Part shown: piece after piece, positions 48,416 through 58,892 of the stretch | Position numbering within the stretch: the stretch's first letter is position 1 | Layout: each line of letters starts with the position of its first letter | Source: CBDCAS01 sp965214015 | GTDB taxonomy: Bacteria; Pseudomonadota; Gammaproteobacteria; Coxiellales; Coxiellaceae | Direction of reading: 5' to 3' | NCBI GenBank assembly: GCA_965214015.1 | Contig: CBDCAS010000020.1 | Location: 1-64,000, forward strand | Length of the DNA stretch: 64,000 bases | Position numbers and translations under genes: made by a program | The notes under the pieces: model-generated | Told to the model about the DNA's origin: nothing | Seen by the model: the letters and a program-made list of their open reading frames with translations, nothing else | Database searches by the model: none

Positions 48416-49756
48416 TTACTTTTCCGTTAATACATTGACAATTTTATCCATTCCCATTGCATGTGATCCTTTAACAAGCACAATAGCATTCTCATGTAAA
48501 TAATCACAAAGTGCAGAAAGTAAATCACGGCCTTCTGTAAAATGATAGGCATTATCGCCAAAGGCCTCTGCTGCAAACCGACTATACTCACCATAACAGT
48601 ATAGATGACAAATACCAGCTCGTCCCGCTTGCTCACCAATATGCCGATGCCAATCTTTAGCATGTGGACCTAATTCCAACATATCGCCCAACACAAAGAT
48701 AGAATCACCACCGCGCTGTGCCAAGACTGAAATTGCAGCTAATACTGATGAAGGATTGGCATTATAAGTATCATCAATCACAATAGCGCCAGCATATCCT
48801 TGCTTGGTCACTAAACGTTTATCGGGGTGGACACTTTTTTCCAGGCCCGCCTTAATGGCCTTAATCGGTATTTTTTTTGCAGCAGCCATAGTGGCAGCAG
48901 TTAAGGCATTCATGACATTGTGCTCACCCATTAATTGCAGCTGCACTCTAAACTTGCCATAAGGCAATACTAATCGAAACTTAGGCTGTGCTTGTGCATT
49001 TAATTCAATCGATTCGGCCATCACATCCGCTGAATTATAACGACCAAATGTCATCACAGAGTGTGCATCCACTTGCTTTCTCCAAAAATCACTGTAGCTA
49101 TCATCAGCATTAATTACTGCAATGCCTTCTGGAGGTAATCCTTGAAAAATTTCACTTTTAGCGCAAGCGACACCTTGAAGATCACCAAAACCTTCTAAGT
49201 GAGCTGCAGCTGCATTAGTAATTGCAGCAACATCAGGCTTCACCAAATGAGTTAGCCGTGCAATATCATTAGGATGACTCGCTCCCATTTCACAAACGGC
49301 ATACTGATAGGAATCATCCAGTTTTAATAAAGTAAGTGGGACACCAATATCATTATTAAAGCTGCGTTGGCTCGATAAGGTCTTAGCATGTTGGGATAGA
49401 ATACTGGCTAACAGCATTTTTGTCGTGGTTTTACCACAGCTGCCTGTCACACCCATCATAACAACTGACATTTGGCTTCGATGATGCCCTGCCAATCGCG
49501 CTAAAGCTGCTCGTGTATCAGACACTACTAAACAAGGAATAGGGGTAGCTATGGGTGTAGACACAATAGCTGCAATAGCTCCCTGTCTTGCGGCTGCATC
49601 AATAAAATGGTGACCATCAAAATGATCACCAACAATCGCAATAAATAATGCAGCCCTCACTCTATGACGTGAATCAATACTAATAGTATCAAATTCAAGA
49701 TTCGGACCCGTATAGCCAACTGCTCCTATCACTTTAGCCACATCAAGTAATTTCAT
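48416..49756 (-). CDS. murF: UDP-MurNAc-tripeptide D-Ala-D-Ala ligase
   Basis: 446 residues. Adds the D-Ala-D-Ala dipeptide. ATP loop VTGSCGKTTTKMLL near 105, NDIGVPLTLL near 135, DDTYNANPSS near 318, and VLGDMLELG near 350. ATGA overlap with murE. Its substrate D-Ala-D-Ala needs a Ddl ligase, whose gene is not in this cluster. Confidence 0.96.
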   Translation of the reverse strand: MKLLDVAKVIGAVGYTGPNLEFDTISIDSRHRVRAALFIAIVGDHFDGHHFIDAAARQGAIAAIVSTPIATPIPCLVVSDTRAALARLAGHHRSQMSVVMMGVTGSCGKTTTKMLLASILSQHAKTLSSQRSFNNDIGVPLTLLKLDDSYQYAVCEMGASHPNDIARLTHLVKPDVAAITNAAAAHLEGFGDLQGVACAKSEIFQGLPPEGIAVINADDSYSDFWRKQVDAHSVMTFGRYNSADVMAESIELNAQAQPKFRLVLPYGKFRVQLQLMGEHNVMNALTAATMAAAKKIPIKAIKAGLEKSVHPDKRLVTKQGYAGAIVIDDTYNANPSSVLAAISVLAQRGGDSIFVLGDMLELGPHAKDWHRHIGEQAGRAGICHLYCYGEYSRFAAEAFGDNAYHFTEGRDLLSALCDYLHENAIVLVKGSHAMGMDKIVNVLTEK

Positions 49757-51237
49757 GCAGCACTCGCTCTTTGTAATAGCAGTTGTTTAATATGCTCTTG
49801 ATCACTAAATAGTTCTATGTTTTCACCGATAATTTGATAGGTTTCATGCCCTTTACCAGCCACTAAAATGAGATCATTGGTCGCTGCTTTTTGAATGACA
49901 TAAGCAATGGCTTTTGCTCTATCCATCTCCACCCAAGGCTTTGTACTTGAAAAGCCACTCATAATATCATCTACAATCTGCTCTGGCGATTCGGTTCTGG
50001 GATTATCATTGGTAACTACTATCTGGTCACTATAATATTCTGCTGTTTTTGCCATCTTAGCACGTTTGCTACGATCACGATGACCACCACACCCAAAAAC
50101 ACACCATAACTGTCCTTGAGTATGCTCTCTTAGAGCTTGAAGTGTATTTTTTAATGCATCAGGGGTATGCGCATAATCCACAACAACAATCGGATTCTTT
50201 TCTCCACCCCCTAATATTTGCATACGACCTGGCACAGGGCTTAAGCTTTCAAGACACTCTAAAGCACGCAGGAAAGGAAGATCAAAATGTGCTAAAACCC
50301 CTAATACAGCTAAAACATTACTAACATTAAATAGTCCCCAAAACGGAAGGTGAACTGGCCCACTCCCCCAAGGAGAATGCACCCTCATTGAAAATCCCGT
50401 AGCTTCAGGCTTGATATTGCTTGCAAAAATTACAGCCTTGCTATTATTCAGTGAATAAGTAATCACTGGATACTTTCTTGAAAATTGCGATGCCCATAAA
50501 GCACCGACCGAATCGTCTATATTGATGACAGCAGCCTTTAAGCTCTCCCATTCAAATAAACGTTTCTTGGCCTTAGCATAATGCTTCATGTCATCATGAT
50601 AATCCAAATGATCTTGCGACAATTGCGTAAATACTGCTACATCAAAGCACATCCCATTTAAGCGATGTTGCGCCAGTGCATGCGATGATACTTCCATAGC
50701 AACTGCCTCTGCACCTTGCATATGCAGCCTGGCTAAAACCGCTTGTAATAGAATAGGATCTAAAGTCGTATGTGTTGTCTTATCCAACTGACTTAGAAAG
50801 CCAACTCCAAGGGTGCCCATCATACCACAAGAAATACCATAATTTGTTAGAGCTTGTGTTATCCATTGGGCACAACTGGTTTTACCGTTTGTGCCGGTAA
50901 TACCCACACAGCGCATGGCCTGTGAAGGCTCTTGATAAAAACGAGAGGCAATCACACCTTGGCATTGATCTAAGTACTTAACAGGAAAAAGGGGCACAGA
51001 AAGCGACTTTGGAGGGGAATAATGATCACGATCTTCATAAATAATCGCTGCAACACCTTGCTCTATAGCTGATAGGATAAAATCACGTGCATCCACTGCC
51101 TCACCTAAGATCGCTATAAATAAATCGCCCACTTGCAACCGTCGGCTATCATTAGAAATCCCTGTTATAATGACTGATTGATTAACCTCAACAATCTCTT
51201 GCAATAACTTTCTTAACGACTGAATAGTTTGAACCAT
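49753..51237 (-). CDS. murE: UDP-MurNAc-dipeptide meso-DAP ligase
   Basis: 494 residues. Adds the third stem amino acid. ATP loop GITGTNGKTSCAQW near 115 and the DNPRTESPE motif near 412, the DNPR signature of enzymes that use meso-diaminopimelate rather than lysine. The C-terminal GKGHETYQ is present. Five bases after ftsI. Confidence 0.97.
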   Translation of the reverse strand: MVQTIQSLRKLLQEIVEVNQSVIITGISNDSRRLQVGDLFIAILGEAVDARDFILSAIEQGVAAIIYEDRDHYSPPKSLSVPLFPVKYLDQCQGVIASRFYQEPSQAMRCVGITGTNGKTSCAQWITQALTNYGISCGMMGTLGVGFLSQLDKTTHTTLDPILLQAVLARLHMQGAEAVAMEVSSHALAQHRLNGMCFDVAVFTQLSQDHLDYHDDMKHYAKAKKRLFEWESLKAAVINIDDSVGALWASQFSRKYPVITYSLNNSKAVIFASNIKPEATGFSMRVHSPWGSGPVHLPFWGLFNVSNVLAVLGVLAHFDLPFLRALECLESLSPVPGRMQILGGGEKNPIVVVDYAHTPDALKNTLQALREHTQGQLWCVFGCGGHRDRSKRAKMAKTAEYYSDQIVVTNDNPRTESPEQIVDDIMSGFSSTKPWVEMDRAKAIAYVIQKAATNDLILVAGKGHETYQIIGENIELFSDQEHIKQLLLQRASAA

Positions 51238-51242
51238 ATCTG

Positions 51243-52898
51243 CTAATTTAGCGCATCCGGCGCAATATTTAAAATACGCAGTGCTCCTCCCATCACTTGT
51301 GCAAACACTGGGGCAGCAACCACACCACCAAAATGCTGACCTTTAGGGTCACGAATTACCACAGCAACCACCAATTGCGGATTACTTACCGGCGCTATGC
51401 CGACAAAGGAAGCCACATAGCGATGCTTATCATAACCATAAGGAGTAGCAATATAAGCAGTCCCAGTTTTACCGGCTATCTTATAGCCTTTAATACGAGC
51501 ACCTCGTCCAGTCCCCCCCTTTTGCACAACAGTCTCTAACATTTTAATCACTTCATCGGCCACATCCGAACGTAGCACTCGCAAACCACTTGGAGGATGA
51601 TTTACTTTTAAAAAACTAACAGGAATACGAAGACCATCGTTAGCCAAAACAGCATAGGCATGAGCCAGTTGCAATGCAGTAACAGCAATACCATAGCCAT
51701 AAGCTAAGGTCGCAACAATGCTAGGTTGCCATTTTTTTCGCTTCACTAAGGTACCCATTGCCTCACCAGGAAAACCGCTGCTTGTGCGCTCTCCAAAACC
51801 CATATCATGCAATAAGGTCCAATATTGCTGTGGCTGCAACGACAACATAATTTTTGCGGCACCGATATTACTCGATTTTTGTAACACCTGTGTTAAATTA
51901 ATCAGACCATAATCAATTCCATCGTCTTTAATTTTATAGCCGCCGATTTCCATCCATCCAGGATTTGTATCAATCACTGTATTCGGTGTGTATTGCCCAC
52001 TCTCCAAAGCTAAAGCTATGTTAAATGGCTTAATAGTAGATCCCGGTTCAAATAAGTCTGTAACTGCTCGATTACGAAAACGTCCATCACGAAGCTTAGG
52101 GCGATTATTAGGGTTATAGGTTGGCTGATTCACCATAGCCAACACCTCCCCTGTTTTAACATTTAAAACAATCACCCAACCTGATGCTGCCTTATATTTG
52201 TTAACTGCTAATTTTAAACTTTGATATGCTCGATATTGGATACGTTCGTCGATACTTAGCTGCAAGTTATGGCCTTGCTGTGGCTTTTTTAGCAAAGCAA
52301 GCTCAGCAATAATGTGGCCCAAGCGATCCTTTAATACCTCTTCTTTTCCTGGCCTGCCCCCTAACCATGCATTATAGGCTAATTCCAATCCTTCCTGACC
52401 TTGGTCATCGATATTAGTTAAACCAACCACATGAGCACTAACGGCGCCCTCTGGATAATAACGGCGATATTCGCGACGAGTAAAAACTCCTCGAATTTTT
52501 AAACCCTTTATCTTTACGGCAAGTTTCGGTCGCAATTGACGCTTCAAATAAATAAACTCTCGATTTTGGTTATTCTTAACACGAACAAGAATCGACTGAG
52601 GCCTCTGCCTTAGTAAAATAGCCAGTTGCTGGAGCTGTTGCCCAGATGCCCTAAAGGTTTTAGGATTTAAACAAATAGCATCTACCGGTGTGCTGATCGC
52701 TAATGGTTTACCCAAACGATCAGTTATAATGCCCCGATGTGCTGGAGTATCAATGACTCGTAAGATTCTTGCTCTGCTCTTTTGCAACAAAAAAGCACGT
52801 TTGAAAATACTAAGATCGATAAGGCGCCAAAATACTCCTGCTAATGCCAGGCTGAGTAATACAACTAATAAAATAAAGCGCCATGAATAGGATTTCAT
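51243..52898 (-). CDS. ftsI: septal transpeptidase FtsI (PBP3)
   Basis: 551 residues, class B penicillin-binding protein. One N-terminal membrane helix (about 7-27), dimerisation/pedestal domain with PAHRGIITDRLG near 52, and transpeptidase domain with catalytic Ser in FEPGSTIKPFN near 290, SSN near 345 and KTGTAYI near 478. Crosslinks septal peptidoglycan with FtsW. Five bases after ftsL. Confidence 0.97.
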   Translation of the reverse strand: MKSYSWRFILLVVLLSLALAGVFWRLIDLSIFKRAFLLQKSRARILRVIDTPAHRGIITDRLGKPLAISTPVDAICLNPKTFRASGQQLQQLAILLRQRPQSILVRVKNNQNREFIYLKRQLRPKLAVKIKGLKIRGVFTRREYRRYYPEGAVSAHVVGLTNIDDQGQEGLELAYNAWLGGRPGKEEVLKDRLGHIIAELALLKKPQQGHNLQLSIDERIQYRAYQSLKLAVNKYKAASGWVIVLNVKTGEVLAMVNQPTYNPNNRPKLRDGRFRNRAVTDLFEPGSTIKPFNIALALESGQYTPNTVIDTNPGWMEIGGYKIKDDGIDYGLINLTQVLQKSSNIGAAKIMLSLQPQQYWTLLHDMGFGERTSSGFPGEAMGTLVKRKKWQPSIVATLAYGYGIAVTALQLAHAYAVLANDGLRIPVSFLKVNHPPSGLRVLRSDVADEVIKMLETVVQKGGTGRGARIKGYKIAGKTGTAYIATPYGYDKHRYVASFVGIAPVSNPQLVVAVVIRDPKGQHFGGVVAAPVFAQVMGGALRILNIAPDALN

Positions 52899-52903
52899 TC
52901 CAC

Positions 52904-53263
52904 TTATTCATTATCTGCTAACGTTTTTCCTCTATCTTCTAGAAAAACAATTTTTTCAGAGGCTGGAGTCATCATATTTAATCGTTTTTGTGCCAGTCTT
53001 TGGATACGAACCTGTGTTGACCAGGCTCCTTGTTCTAACAATAACTGGCTCCACTGCGTCTGATAATGTTGCTGCGTTGCTTGTAGAGTTTGATATTGAA
53101 TAAATAAGCGACGATTTAAATCCCTAGCATAGAGCACACCAAAAGCAGTTAATAGTAAACTAAAAGCAAATAGGCTAATGCTTATTGAGGTCAAAGAAAA
53201 ATAAGTTCTATTAACTGCTTTTCTTGCATACTGTCTGCCATAAACCCGAGTTGCTGTATTCAT
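52904..53263 (-). CDS. ftsL: cell division protein FtsL
   Basis: 119 residues, small bitopic divisome protein: N-terminal cytoplasmic tail, one membrane helix (about 24-44) and a periplasmic leucine-zipper-like coiled coil (about 48-90). Identified mainly by position between rsmH and ftsI; sequence conservation in the family is low. ATGA overlap with rsmH. Confidence 0.88.
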   Translation of the reverse strand: MNTATRVYGRQYARKAVNRTYFSLTSISISLFAFSLLLTAFGVLYARDLNRRLFIQYQTLQATQQHYQTQWSQLLLEQGAWSTQVRIQRLAQKRLNMMTPASEKIVFLEDRGKTLADNE

Positions 53264-54201
53264 GACAACCCTTCCATCAATATTTTTTCTGCCACACGTA
53301 AACGTGCGCTACGTGCTCTGATATTTTGTTTTACCTCTTTATCAGTGGGTCGAATCAATGAACCAATTATTTTCAAGCATCGGTGAATTTGAGACTCTAA
53401 AATAGGTAGTTTAGGAGGCAAGTCTCCTTTGGCATGTTTATGAAAAAAACGTTTCACAATACGATCTTCTAAAGAATGAAAAGAAATGACTACAAGACGC
53501 CCACCTACAATAAGAGCCTTTAAACATTGCTCCAAACATTGGCTAAGCTCTTCCAATTCATTATTCACAGCAATACGAAGCGCTTGAAACGAACGTGTTG
53601 CTGGGTGTTTTTTTCGATCTTGAGTGGGTAGAGCACGCACAATTAAATCAGCTAACTGCTTAGTTGTTGCCAATGGCTGTTTTTCTCTCTGCTCAACAAT
53701 CATAGTTGCAATACGTCGCGCATAACGCTCTTCACCGTACTCACGTAATACACGTATAATATCGTTTTTTTTCGACTGACTTAGCCATGTGGCTGCATCC
53801 ATGTCTTGTTCTACATTCATTCTCATATCCAGAGGTCCCTCTCTAGCAAAACTAAATCCTCTTTCAGGATCATCCAATTGAGGTGATGAAACACCTAAGT
53901 CTAATAGGATGCCATCGACTCGACCTTGCAACTTAAGTTTATCGATCAACATATCTAATCTAGCAAAAGATTGGTGATAAATTGAAAACCTTGAATCACA
54001 AAAGGGCTTTTTTTTCCCTTGCTCTACTGCAGTAACATCTTTATCCACTGCAATCAAACGACCCTGATCACCCAAACCTTTTAAAATCTCTTGACTATGT
54101 CCTCCTCTACCAAACGTTAAGTCAATATATGTACCGCCAGGATGTATCAATAAGCTATCTATTGCTTCCTTAAGCAGCACAGCTTGGTGTACATGGGTCA
54201 T
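53260..54201 (-). CDS. rsmH: 16S rRNA m4C1402 methyltransferase
   Basis: 313 residues. N4-methylates C1402 of 16S rRNA in the decoding centre. SAM-binding DLTFGRGGHSQEIL near 30, LLDLGVSSPQLDDPERGFS near 100, and the family's VISFHSLEDRIVKRFF near 245. Second gene of the dcw operon, 24 bases after mraZ. Confidence 0.97.
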   Translation of the reverse strand: MTHVHQAVLLKEAIDSLLIHPGGTYIDLTFGRGGHSQEILKGLGDQGRLIAVDKDVTAVEQGKKKPFCDSRFSIYHQSFARLDMLIDKLKLQGRVDGILLDLGVSSPQLDDPERGFSFAREGPLDMRMNVEQDMDAATWLSQSKKNDIIRVLREYGEERYARRIATMIVEQREKQPLATTKQLADLIVRALPTQDRKKHPATRSFQALRIAVNNELEELSQCLEQCLKALIVGGRLVVISFHSLEDRIVKRFFHKHAKGDLPPKLPILESQIHRCLKIIGSLIRPTDKEVKQNIRARSARLRVAEKILMEGLS

Positions 54202-54225
54202 TACTAATACTCTTTCTAACTAAAT

Positions 54226-54684
54226 TTATAAGGATATGTTTTGTAGCTCTGCGGGAATACCTGTCTGCTCATCCATACCCTCAGTTAACCAACTGTCTCT
54301 CCCTAATGACCACTGAGACTCTCCCCAAATCTCAATTTTTTTCCCTTGGCCTACCAACATAACGGACCTATCAAGACCTGCATATTCCCTTAGTAAACTT
54401 GGTAATAAAATCCGCCCTTGTCGATCGAGCTCCAAGTCTGTCGCATGACCAATTAATAATCGTTGAATACGCCGTGTTGCTGGCAAGAAACTTGGCAGAT
54501 TTTCAAGCTCCTCTTCAATTTTTAACCAGCGATGTAAAGGATATAAAAGAAGACATCGTTCTTCAGTATCGATCGTCAATACAAGCTTACCCTCTGCCTC
54601 TTCCATGAGTATCTCTCGATAATTCGAAGGGACAGTGACCCGGCCTTTGACATCTATTGAGCCAGCGGCTAAACCACGAAACAT
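54226..54684 (-). CDS. mraZ: transcriptional regulator MraZ
   Basis: 152 residues, AbrB-like DNA-binding protein with two swapped-hairpin repeats (FRGLAAGSIDVKGRVTVPSNYR and LELDRQGRILLPSLLR). It represses its own dcw promoter by binding tandem TGGG-type repeats, which are present 9 bases upstream of the start. First gene of the cluster. Confidence 0.96.
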   Translation of the reverse strand: MFRGLAAGSIDVKGRVTVPSNYREILMEEAEGKLVLTIDTEERCLLLYPLHRWLKIEEELENLPSFLPATRRIQRLLIGHATDLELDRQGRILLPSLLREYAGLDRSVMLVGQGKKIEIWGESQWSLGRDSWLTEGMDEQTGIPAELQNISL

Positions 54685-54692
54685 GTCTTACC

Positions 54693-54717
54693 TCCCACAC
54701 TCACCCACATTATACCA
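54693..54717 (-). promoter_or_regulatory. MraZ operator and dcw promoter
   Basis: On the minus strand three direct repeats spaced exactly 10 bases apart, TGGTATAATG-TGGGTGAGTG-TGGGA, fit the MraZ box. The first repeat contains a TATAAT -10 box (54709-54714), so MraZ bound here would block RNA polymerase. The third repeat ends 9 bases before the mraZ ATG. Confidence 0.75.
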
Positions 54718-54903
54718 CTCTATACTTTAAAATCACATACTACTTGAACTTATCTACATAAATCTCAATCATTGTAATTAAGTTTCATAAAAATTATTAT
54801 TTAACAAAGGGATAGTTTAAATACCTAACATTTATTTTTAATTGAGAAAAACCAAAATCAGGACCAAAATCTTTAATATCAGTCCAAAAAACGTGATTTT
54901 TCC

Positions 54904-55386
54904 TTAATCACGATAGTTACCACATTGAAGCGGAAGGCCAAAGTCATGGGCCTCTACTAAGGCAATCACGGATTGTAGATCATCTCGCTTTTTAGCCGTC
55001 ACTCGTATTTGACTGCCTTGAATAGCAGCTTGCACTTTCATTTTCTTATCTTTAATTAATTTAATAATCTTTTTTGACAAATCCTGAGAAATACCCTGTT
55101 GTAGAGCAATTAGTTGCTCTGCTTTTTTATGCTGCACTATTGACTCAGCTACTTTGAGATGCCTAATATCTATAGCTCGTTTGGTGAGCTTATTTCGCAA
55201 AATATCTAGCATTTGGTGTAGTTGAAAGTCTACTTCAGCGACCATCGTAATAGTATCATGACGCAATGTATAACGCGCATCAACTCCCTTAAAGTCAAAA
55301 CGATTGCCAATTTCACGATTAGCTTGATCGAGGGCATTAGTCAATTCATGACTGTTAATTTCACACACAATATCAAACGATGGCAT
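54904..55386 (-). CDS. yajQ: YajQ-family nucleotide-binding protein
   Basis: 160 residues from ATG 55386, which has AGGAG 6 bases upstream; a TTG two codons earlier lies too close to it. UPF0234/DUF520 family with tandem ferredoxin-like folds that bind nucleotides (cyclic-di-GMP reported in Xanthomonas). Signature MPSFDIVCEIN at the start, REIGNRFDFKGVDA near 25, and VRVTAKKRDDLQ-like RVTAKKRDDLQSVI near 130. Confidence 0.94.
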   Translation of the reverse strand: MPSFDIVCEINSHELTNALDQANREIGNRFDFKGVDARYTLRHDTITMVAEVDFQLHQMLDILRNKLTKRAIDIRHLKVAESIVQHKKAEQLIALQQGISQDLSKKIIKLIKDKKMKVQAAIQGSQIRVTAKKRDDLQSVIALVEAHDFGLPLQCGNYRD

Positions 55387-55567
55387 AGCCAACTCCTTAA
55401 CTAGTCACAGAAAAAGATGATTTTGCGCTTACTTACAATAGAACTCAAGATCAAAAGTGTACAAAAAAATAGAATATGACTAGCTAAAATTTTCCAATGT
55501 CGTTAAGATTCTCTTAATATTGAGCTGATAGGATAGAGTCAAAATAGATCAATTAGGTTATTGCAGA

Positions 55568-56029
55568 ATGGCAAAAAATGTTAACAAGGCACAGGATTCA
55601 GCTCTAGACCTCATAGCTAATCTTAATAAAGAATTGGCTAATATTACTGAAGAAAAAAGCAGCTTAACTTTTTTATTACAGTTATTAACTTCACAAAAAC
55701 ATACACTTCTAAGCCAAGTGAAGATTCTAGAAGATACAGTTCAAACTCTAACAGCTGAAATGCAAAAATTAAAACGCCACCAGCCTGGGCCTGCACAAGA
55801 AATGCAATCAGAAGAAAAAAAACAATTAATAAATACGATTAGTCTTGTACTAGCTCTCTTAAAAGGCAATAAGCTAGGAGCAAGTCTGCTTATTGCAATT
55901 CTAAAACAGGCTACTCCAAAACACGTGGAGTATAAGTATAATAATCAATTTTCACTCGGCAATACTTGCAGAGACAAAAAACCATTCGATACCGTCATTA
56001 ACAACAATACAATAGCAAGTACCACTTAA
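55568..56029 (+). CDS. small coiled-coil protein, unknown
   Basis: 153 residues, not recognised. Residues ~8-75 form a strong coiled-coil (DLIANLNKELANITEEKSS and onward, Leu/Gln/Glu-rich). A short helical hydrophobic segment lies near 95-120 (INTISLVLALLKG, GASLLIAILKQA), and the tail is polar, Asn/Thr-rich. No signal peptide. ATG with no strong ribosome binding site (TTATTGCAGA). It stands alone between yajQ and tdh, convergent with tdh. Composition is near the average here. Possibly a phasin-like or host-directed protein, but nothing decides it. Confidence 0.7.
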   Translation: MAKNVNKAQDSALDLIANLNKELANITEEKSSLTFLLQLLTSQKHTLLSQVKILEDTVQTLTAEMQKLKRHQPGPAQEMQSEEKKQLINTISLVLALLKGNKLGASLLIAILKQATPKHVEYKYNNQFSLGNTCRDKKPFDTVINNNTIASTT

Positions 56030-56064
56030 AAATATCACGATATTTTCCATAATCGGCTTTATTA

Positions 56065-57087
56065 CTACCAATCAAGAACCACTTTGCCGGTTTGTCCTGA
56101 AATCATTGCCTCAAACGCTGATTGAAAATCGGCTGCTGGATAATGGTTTGTAATGACAGGTTCAATATTTAGACCACTTTGCAATAAAGCCAACCCCTTA
56201 TACCAGGTTTCAAACATACGTCGACCATAGATGCCGGCAATCGTTAAACTCTTAAAAACAAGCTGATGCCAATCAATTGCAAAATCATGCGCAGGGATAC
56301 CTAAGTAAGCAATCGAGCCCCCATAGTTCATTGAACCTAACATATCTTTAAAGGCATGTGCGTTTCCTGACATTTCAAGGCCAATATCAAATCCTTCGGT
56401 CATACCCAAAGTATTCATAACCTCTTTTAAATCGGTAGTGGATGAGTTTACTGCTTGATCCACACCCAGCTCTCTAGCTAGCTGCAAACGATATTCATTA
56501 AGATCAGTAATAACTACAAAACGAGCTCCAACATGACGGGCTATAGCAGCAGACATCATACCTACAGGGCCAGCACCTGTGATCAATACATCTTCACCAG
56601 CAAGATCAAAATGTAAGGCAGAGTGTACTGCATTGCCAAAAGGATCCAAAATAGAGGCAAGATCATCAGAAATACTCTGAGGCAACTTAATTACATTTTC
56701 AGCTTTTATCGCAAAATACTCAGCAAATACTCCAGGGCAATCATAACCAATACCTTGAGTATTACGGCAAAGGTGGCGCCTGCCAGCACGACAATTACGA
56801 CACTTACCACATACTAGGTGCCCTTCTCCAGAAACTCGATCACCGACAGAAAAGCCTTCTACTGCCTTACCTAACTCTACTATATCACCCACAAATTCAT
56901 GACCAATAACCATCGGTACCGGCACGGTTTTCTGAGCCCACTTATCCCATTGGTAAATATGTAAATCGGTTCCACAAATAGCAGTTTTACGAACTTTAAT
57001 GAGTACTTCATCACGACCTGGTATAGGTCGATCGACTATTTTCATCCATAGCCCAGGCTCCTTTCTAGCCTTTACCAAGGCTCTCAT
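56065..57087 (-). CDS. tdh: L-threonine 3-dehydrogenase
   Basis: 340 residues, zinc-dependent medium-chain dehydrogenase that oxidises threonine to 2-amino-3-ketobutyrate with NAD. Catalytic zinc site CGTDLHIY near 38 and GHEFVG near 65; structural zinc cysteines [15 protein letters not shown] near 97-111; Rossmann motif GAGPVGMM near 172. Its ATG overlaps the kbl stop, so the two enzymes are made together to convert threonine to glycine and acetyl-CoA. Confidence 0.97.
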   Translation of the reverse strand: MRALVKARKEPGLWMKIVDRPIPGRDEVLIKVRKTAICGTDLHIYQWDKWAQKTVPVPMVIGHEFVGDIVELGKAVEGFSVGDRVSGEGHLVCGKCRNCRAGRRHLCRNTQGIGYDCPGVFAEYFAIKAENVIKLPQSISDDLASILDPFGNAVHSALHFDLAGEDVLITGAGPVGMMSAAIARHVGARFVVITDLNEYRLQLARELGVDQAVNSSTTDLKEVMNTLGMTEGFDIGLEMSGNAHAFKDMLGSMNYGGSIAYLGIPAHDFAIDWHQLVFKSLTIAGIYGRRMFETWYKGLALLQSGLNIEPVITNHYPAADFQSAFEAMISGQTGKVVLDW

Positions 57088-58313
57088 GACATCACTCGAT
57101 CACAAGGCTGCTTTTTAATAATACCCAACTCTTGGCCAATTTTGCTAAATGCGCCCACAGCACGATCTAATTGCTCACGAGTATGAGCTGCTGATATTTG
57201 TACACGAATACGCGCCTTATTCATTGGCACTACTGGATAAGAAAATCCAATCACATAAATGCCTTCTTCCAATAAGCGATCTGCCATCTCACCTGCTAAT
57301 CGAGCATCGCCTAACATCACAGGCACAATAGGATGCTCACCTGCAACTAACTCAAAACCCAATCGCTCCATAGCAGATCGGAAATAAGTAGCATTCTCTT
57401 TTACTGCCTTACGTAACGCAGCACCCTTATCTGAGGCCAGCATATCTAATACTTTAATTGAAGTAGCTGTAATCATAGGGGCCAATGTATTGGAAAATAG
57501 ATAAGGACGTGATCGATTACGTAACCATTCAATAATGGTGTGAGATGCAGCCGTATACCCCCCCGATGCACCACCTAAAGCTTTCCCTAAAGTACCTGTA
57601 ATGATGTCCACCCGATCAGCAACTCCACAATGTTCTGGAGTACCACACCCTTGCTCACCAATAAATCCAACCGCATGAGAATCATCGACCATAACTAAAG
57701 CATGATATCGATTAGCTAAATCACAGATCCCTTTTAAATTGGCAATAATACCGTCCATAGAAAATACACCATCAGTAGCAATTAATTTAAAACGAGCACC
57801 CGCCGCATCAGCTGCTTTTAACTGTAGTTCTAAATCAGACATATCATTATTCTTATAACGGAATCGTTTTGCCTTACATAAACGAATACCATCAATAATA
57901 CTTGCATGATTTAACTCATCACTTAGGACAGCATCCTCTGGTCCCAGTAAAGTTTCAAAAAGCCCACTATTAGCATCAAAACAGGAAGAATATAAAATAG
58001 TATCTTCCTGCCTTAAAAAATGACTTATTTTTTGTTCAAGTGTTTTATGAATCGTCTGAGTGCCACAAATAAATCGAACAGAAGCCATGCCAAAACCATA
58101 ATGCGTTAGAGCAGATTGCGCTGCCTTAATCAACTCAGCATGATCTGCTAGACCTAAATAATTGTTAGCACAAAAATTTAAAACATGCCGCTGGTCTGGC
58201 ATCACTGTGATGTCGGCATTTTGAGGAGAGTCAATGAAGCGTTCTGCTTTATAGAGTCCATTTTTTTTGAGTTGATCTATTTCTTTTTGTAAGTAGCTTA
58301 ATATATCGTTCAT
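57084..58313 (-). CDS. kbl: 2-amino-3-ketobutyrate CoA ligase
   Basis: 409 residues, alpha-oxoamine synthase family PLP enzyme that splits 2-amino-3-ketobutyrate with CoA to glycine and acetyl-Co[13 protein letters not shown] near 48, [11 protein letters not shown] near 212, and the PLP lysine in [14 protein letters not shown] near 246. First gene of kbl-tdh. The last ~10 residues ([10 protein letters not shown]) extend past the E. coli end. Useful for an organism living on host amino acids. Confidence 0.97.
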   Translation of the reverse strand: MNDILSYLQKEIDQLKKNGLYKAERFIDSPQNADITVMPDQRHVLNFCANNYLGLADHAELIKAAQSALTHYGFGMASVRFICGTQTIHKTLEQKISHFLRQEDTILYSSCFDANSGLFETLLGPEDAVLSDELNHASIIDGIRLCKAKRFRYKNNDMSDLELQLKAADAAGARFKLIATDGVFSMDGIIANLKGICDLANRYHALVMVDDSHAVGFIGEQGCGTPEHCGVADRVDIITGTLGKALGGASGGYTAASHTIIEWLRNRSRPYLFSNTLAPMITATSIKVLDMLASDKGAALRKAVKENATYFRSAMERLGFELVAGEHPIVPVMLGDARLAGEMADRLLEEGIYVIGFSYPVVPMNKARIRVQISAAHTREQLDRAVGAFSKIGQELGIIKKQPCDRVMS

Positions 58314-58462
58314 TCTGATTCTCCTAATCCTATTAATACCTTGTTGAATTAAAAAGTGGCTGGATTATAGCAGAATAAAAACGCGAGTCTCACTTTAAAA
58401 TTGGCACAAGCTTAAAAGTACAATAATAAGAATTCGATGCGCACTCTACTTAAAAATAAGAT

Positions 58463-58829
58463 CTCAAGTCAGCCGATAAGCCGGGTTCTGTCGTGAGCAG
58501 TCATCTATCTGGGGTCAATGTCACCATTAACCTCATGCAGCTTACCCGAATCCTATAGTGCGGGTCACACTCATGCTAAAGCAGATGGATTCCTATTTAG
58601 CCTTGCTCCAGCTGGGGTTTACCTTGCCGTTGAATGTTACCATCAACGCGGTGTGCTCTTACCACACCCTTTCACCCTTACTCTACTATTTAAAGCAAAG
58701 CGGTTTACTCTCTGTTGCACTGGCCGTAGATTTACACCCCCCAGGCGTTACCTGGCAGCTTACCCTTTGGAGCCCGGACTTTCCTCCAGAGAAGGTATTC
58801 TTCTCCAGCGACTGCTTAGCTGACTTGAG
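58463..58829 (-). ncRNA. rnpB: RNase P RNA (class A)
   Basis: About 367 nt. The ends pair as helix P1 (CTCAAGTCAGC with GGCTGACTTGAG). Universally conserved blocks are readable on the minus strand: GAGGAAAGTCCGGGCTCC near the 5' end (CR-I) and CAGAACCCGGCTTATC near the 3' end (CR-V). Catalytic RNA that removes tRNA 5' leaders. Sits alone between kbl and sodC. Confidence 0.95.
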
Positions 58830-58892
58830 GTAGTCAGATTATAATTAAAGTAGGCCCCAGTCTCAATACCACCACAATGCTTTTTTAGTCAA

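Noticed and set aside
58518..58833. Two overlapping frames of 91-101 codons
   Set aside because: They lie antisense within the RNase P RNA gene, whose conserved blocks and P1 pairing explain the sequence.
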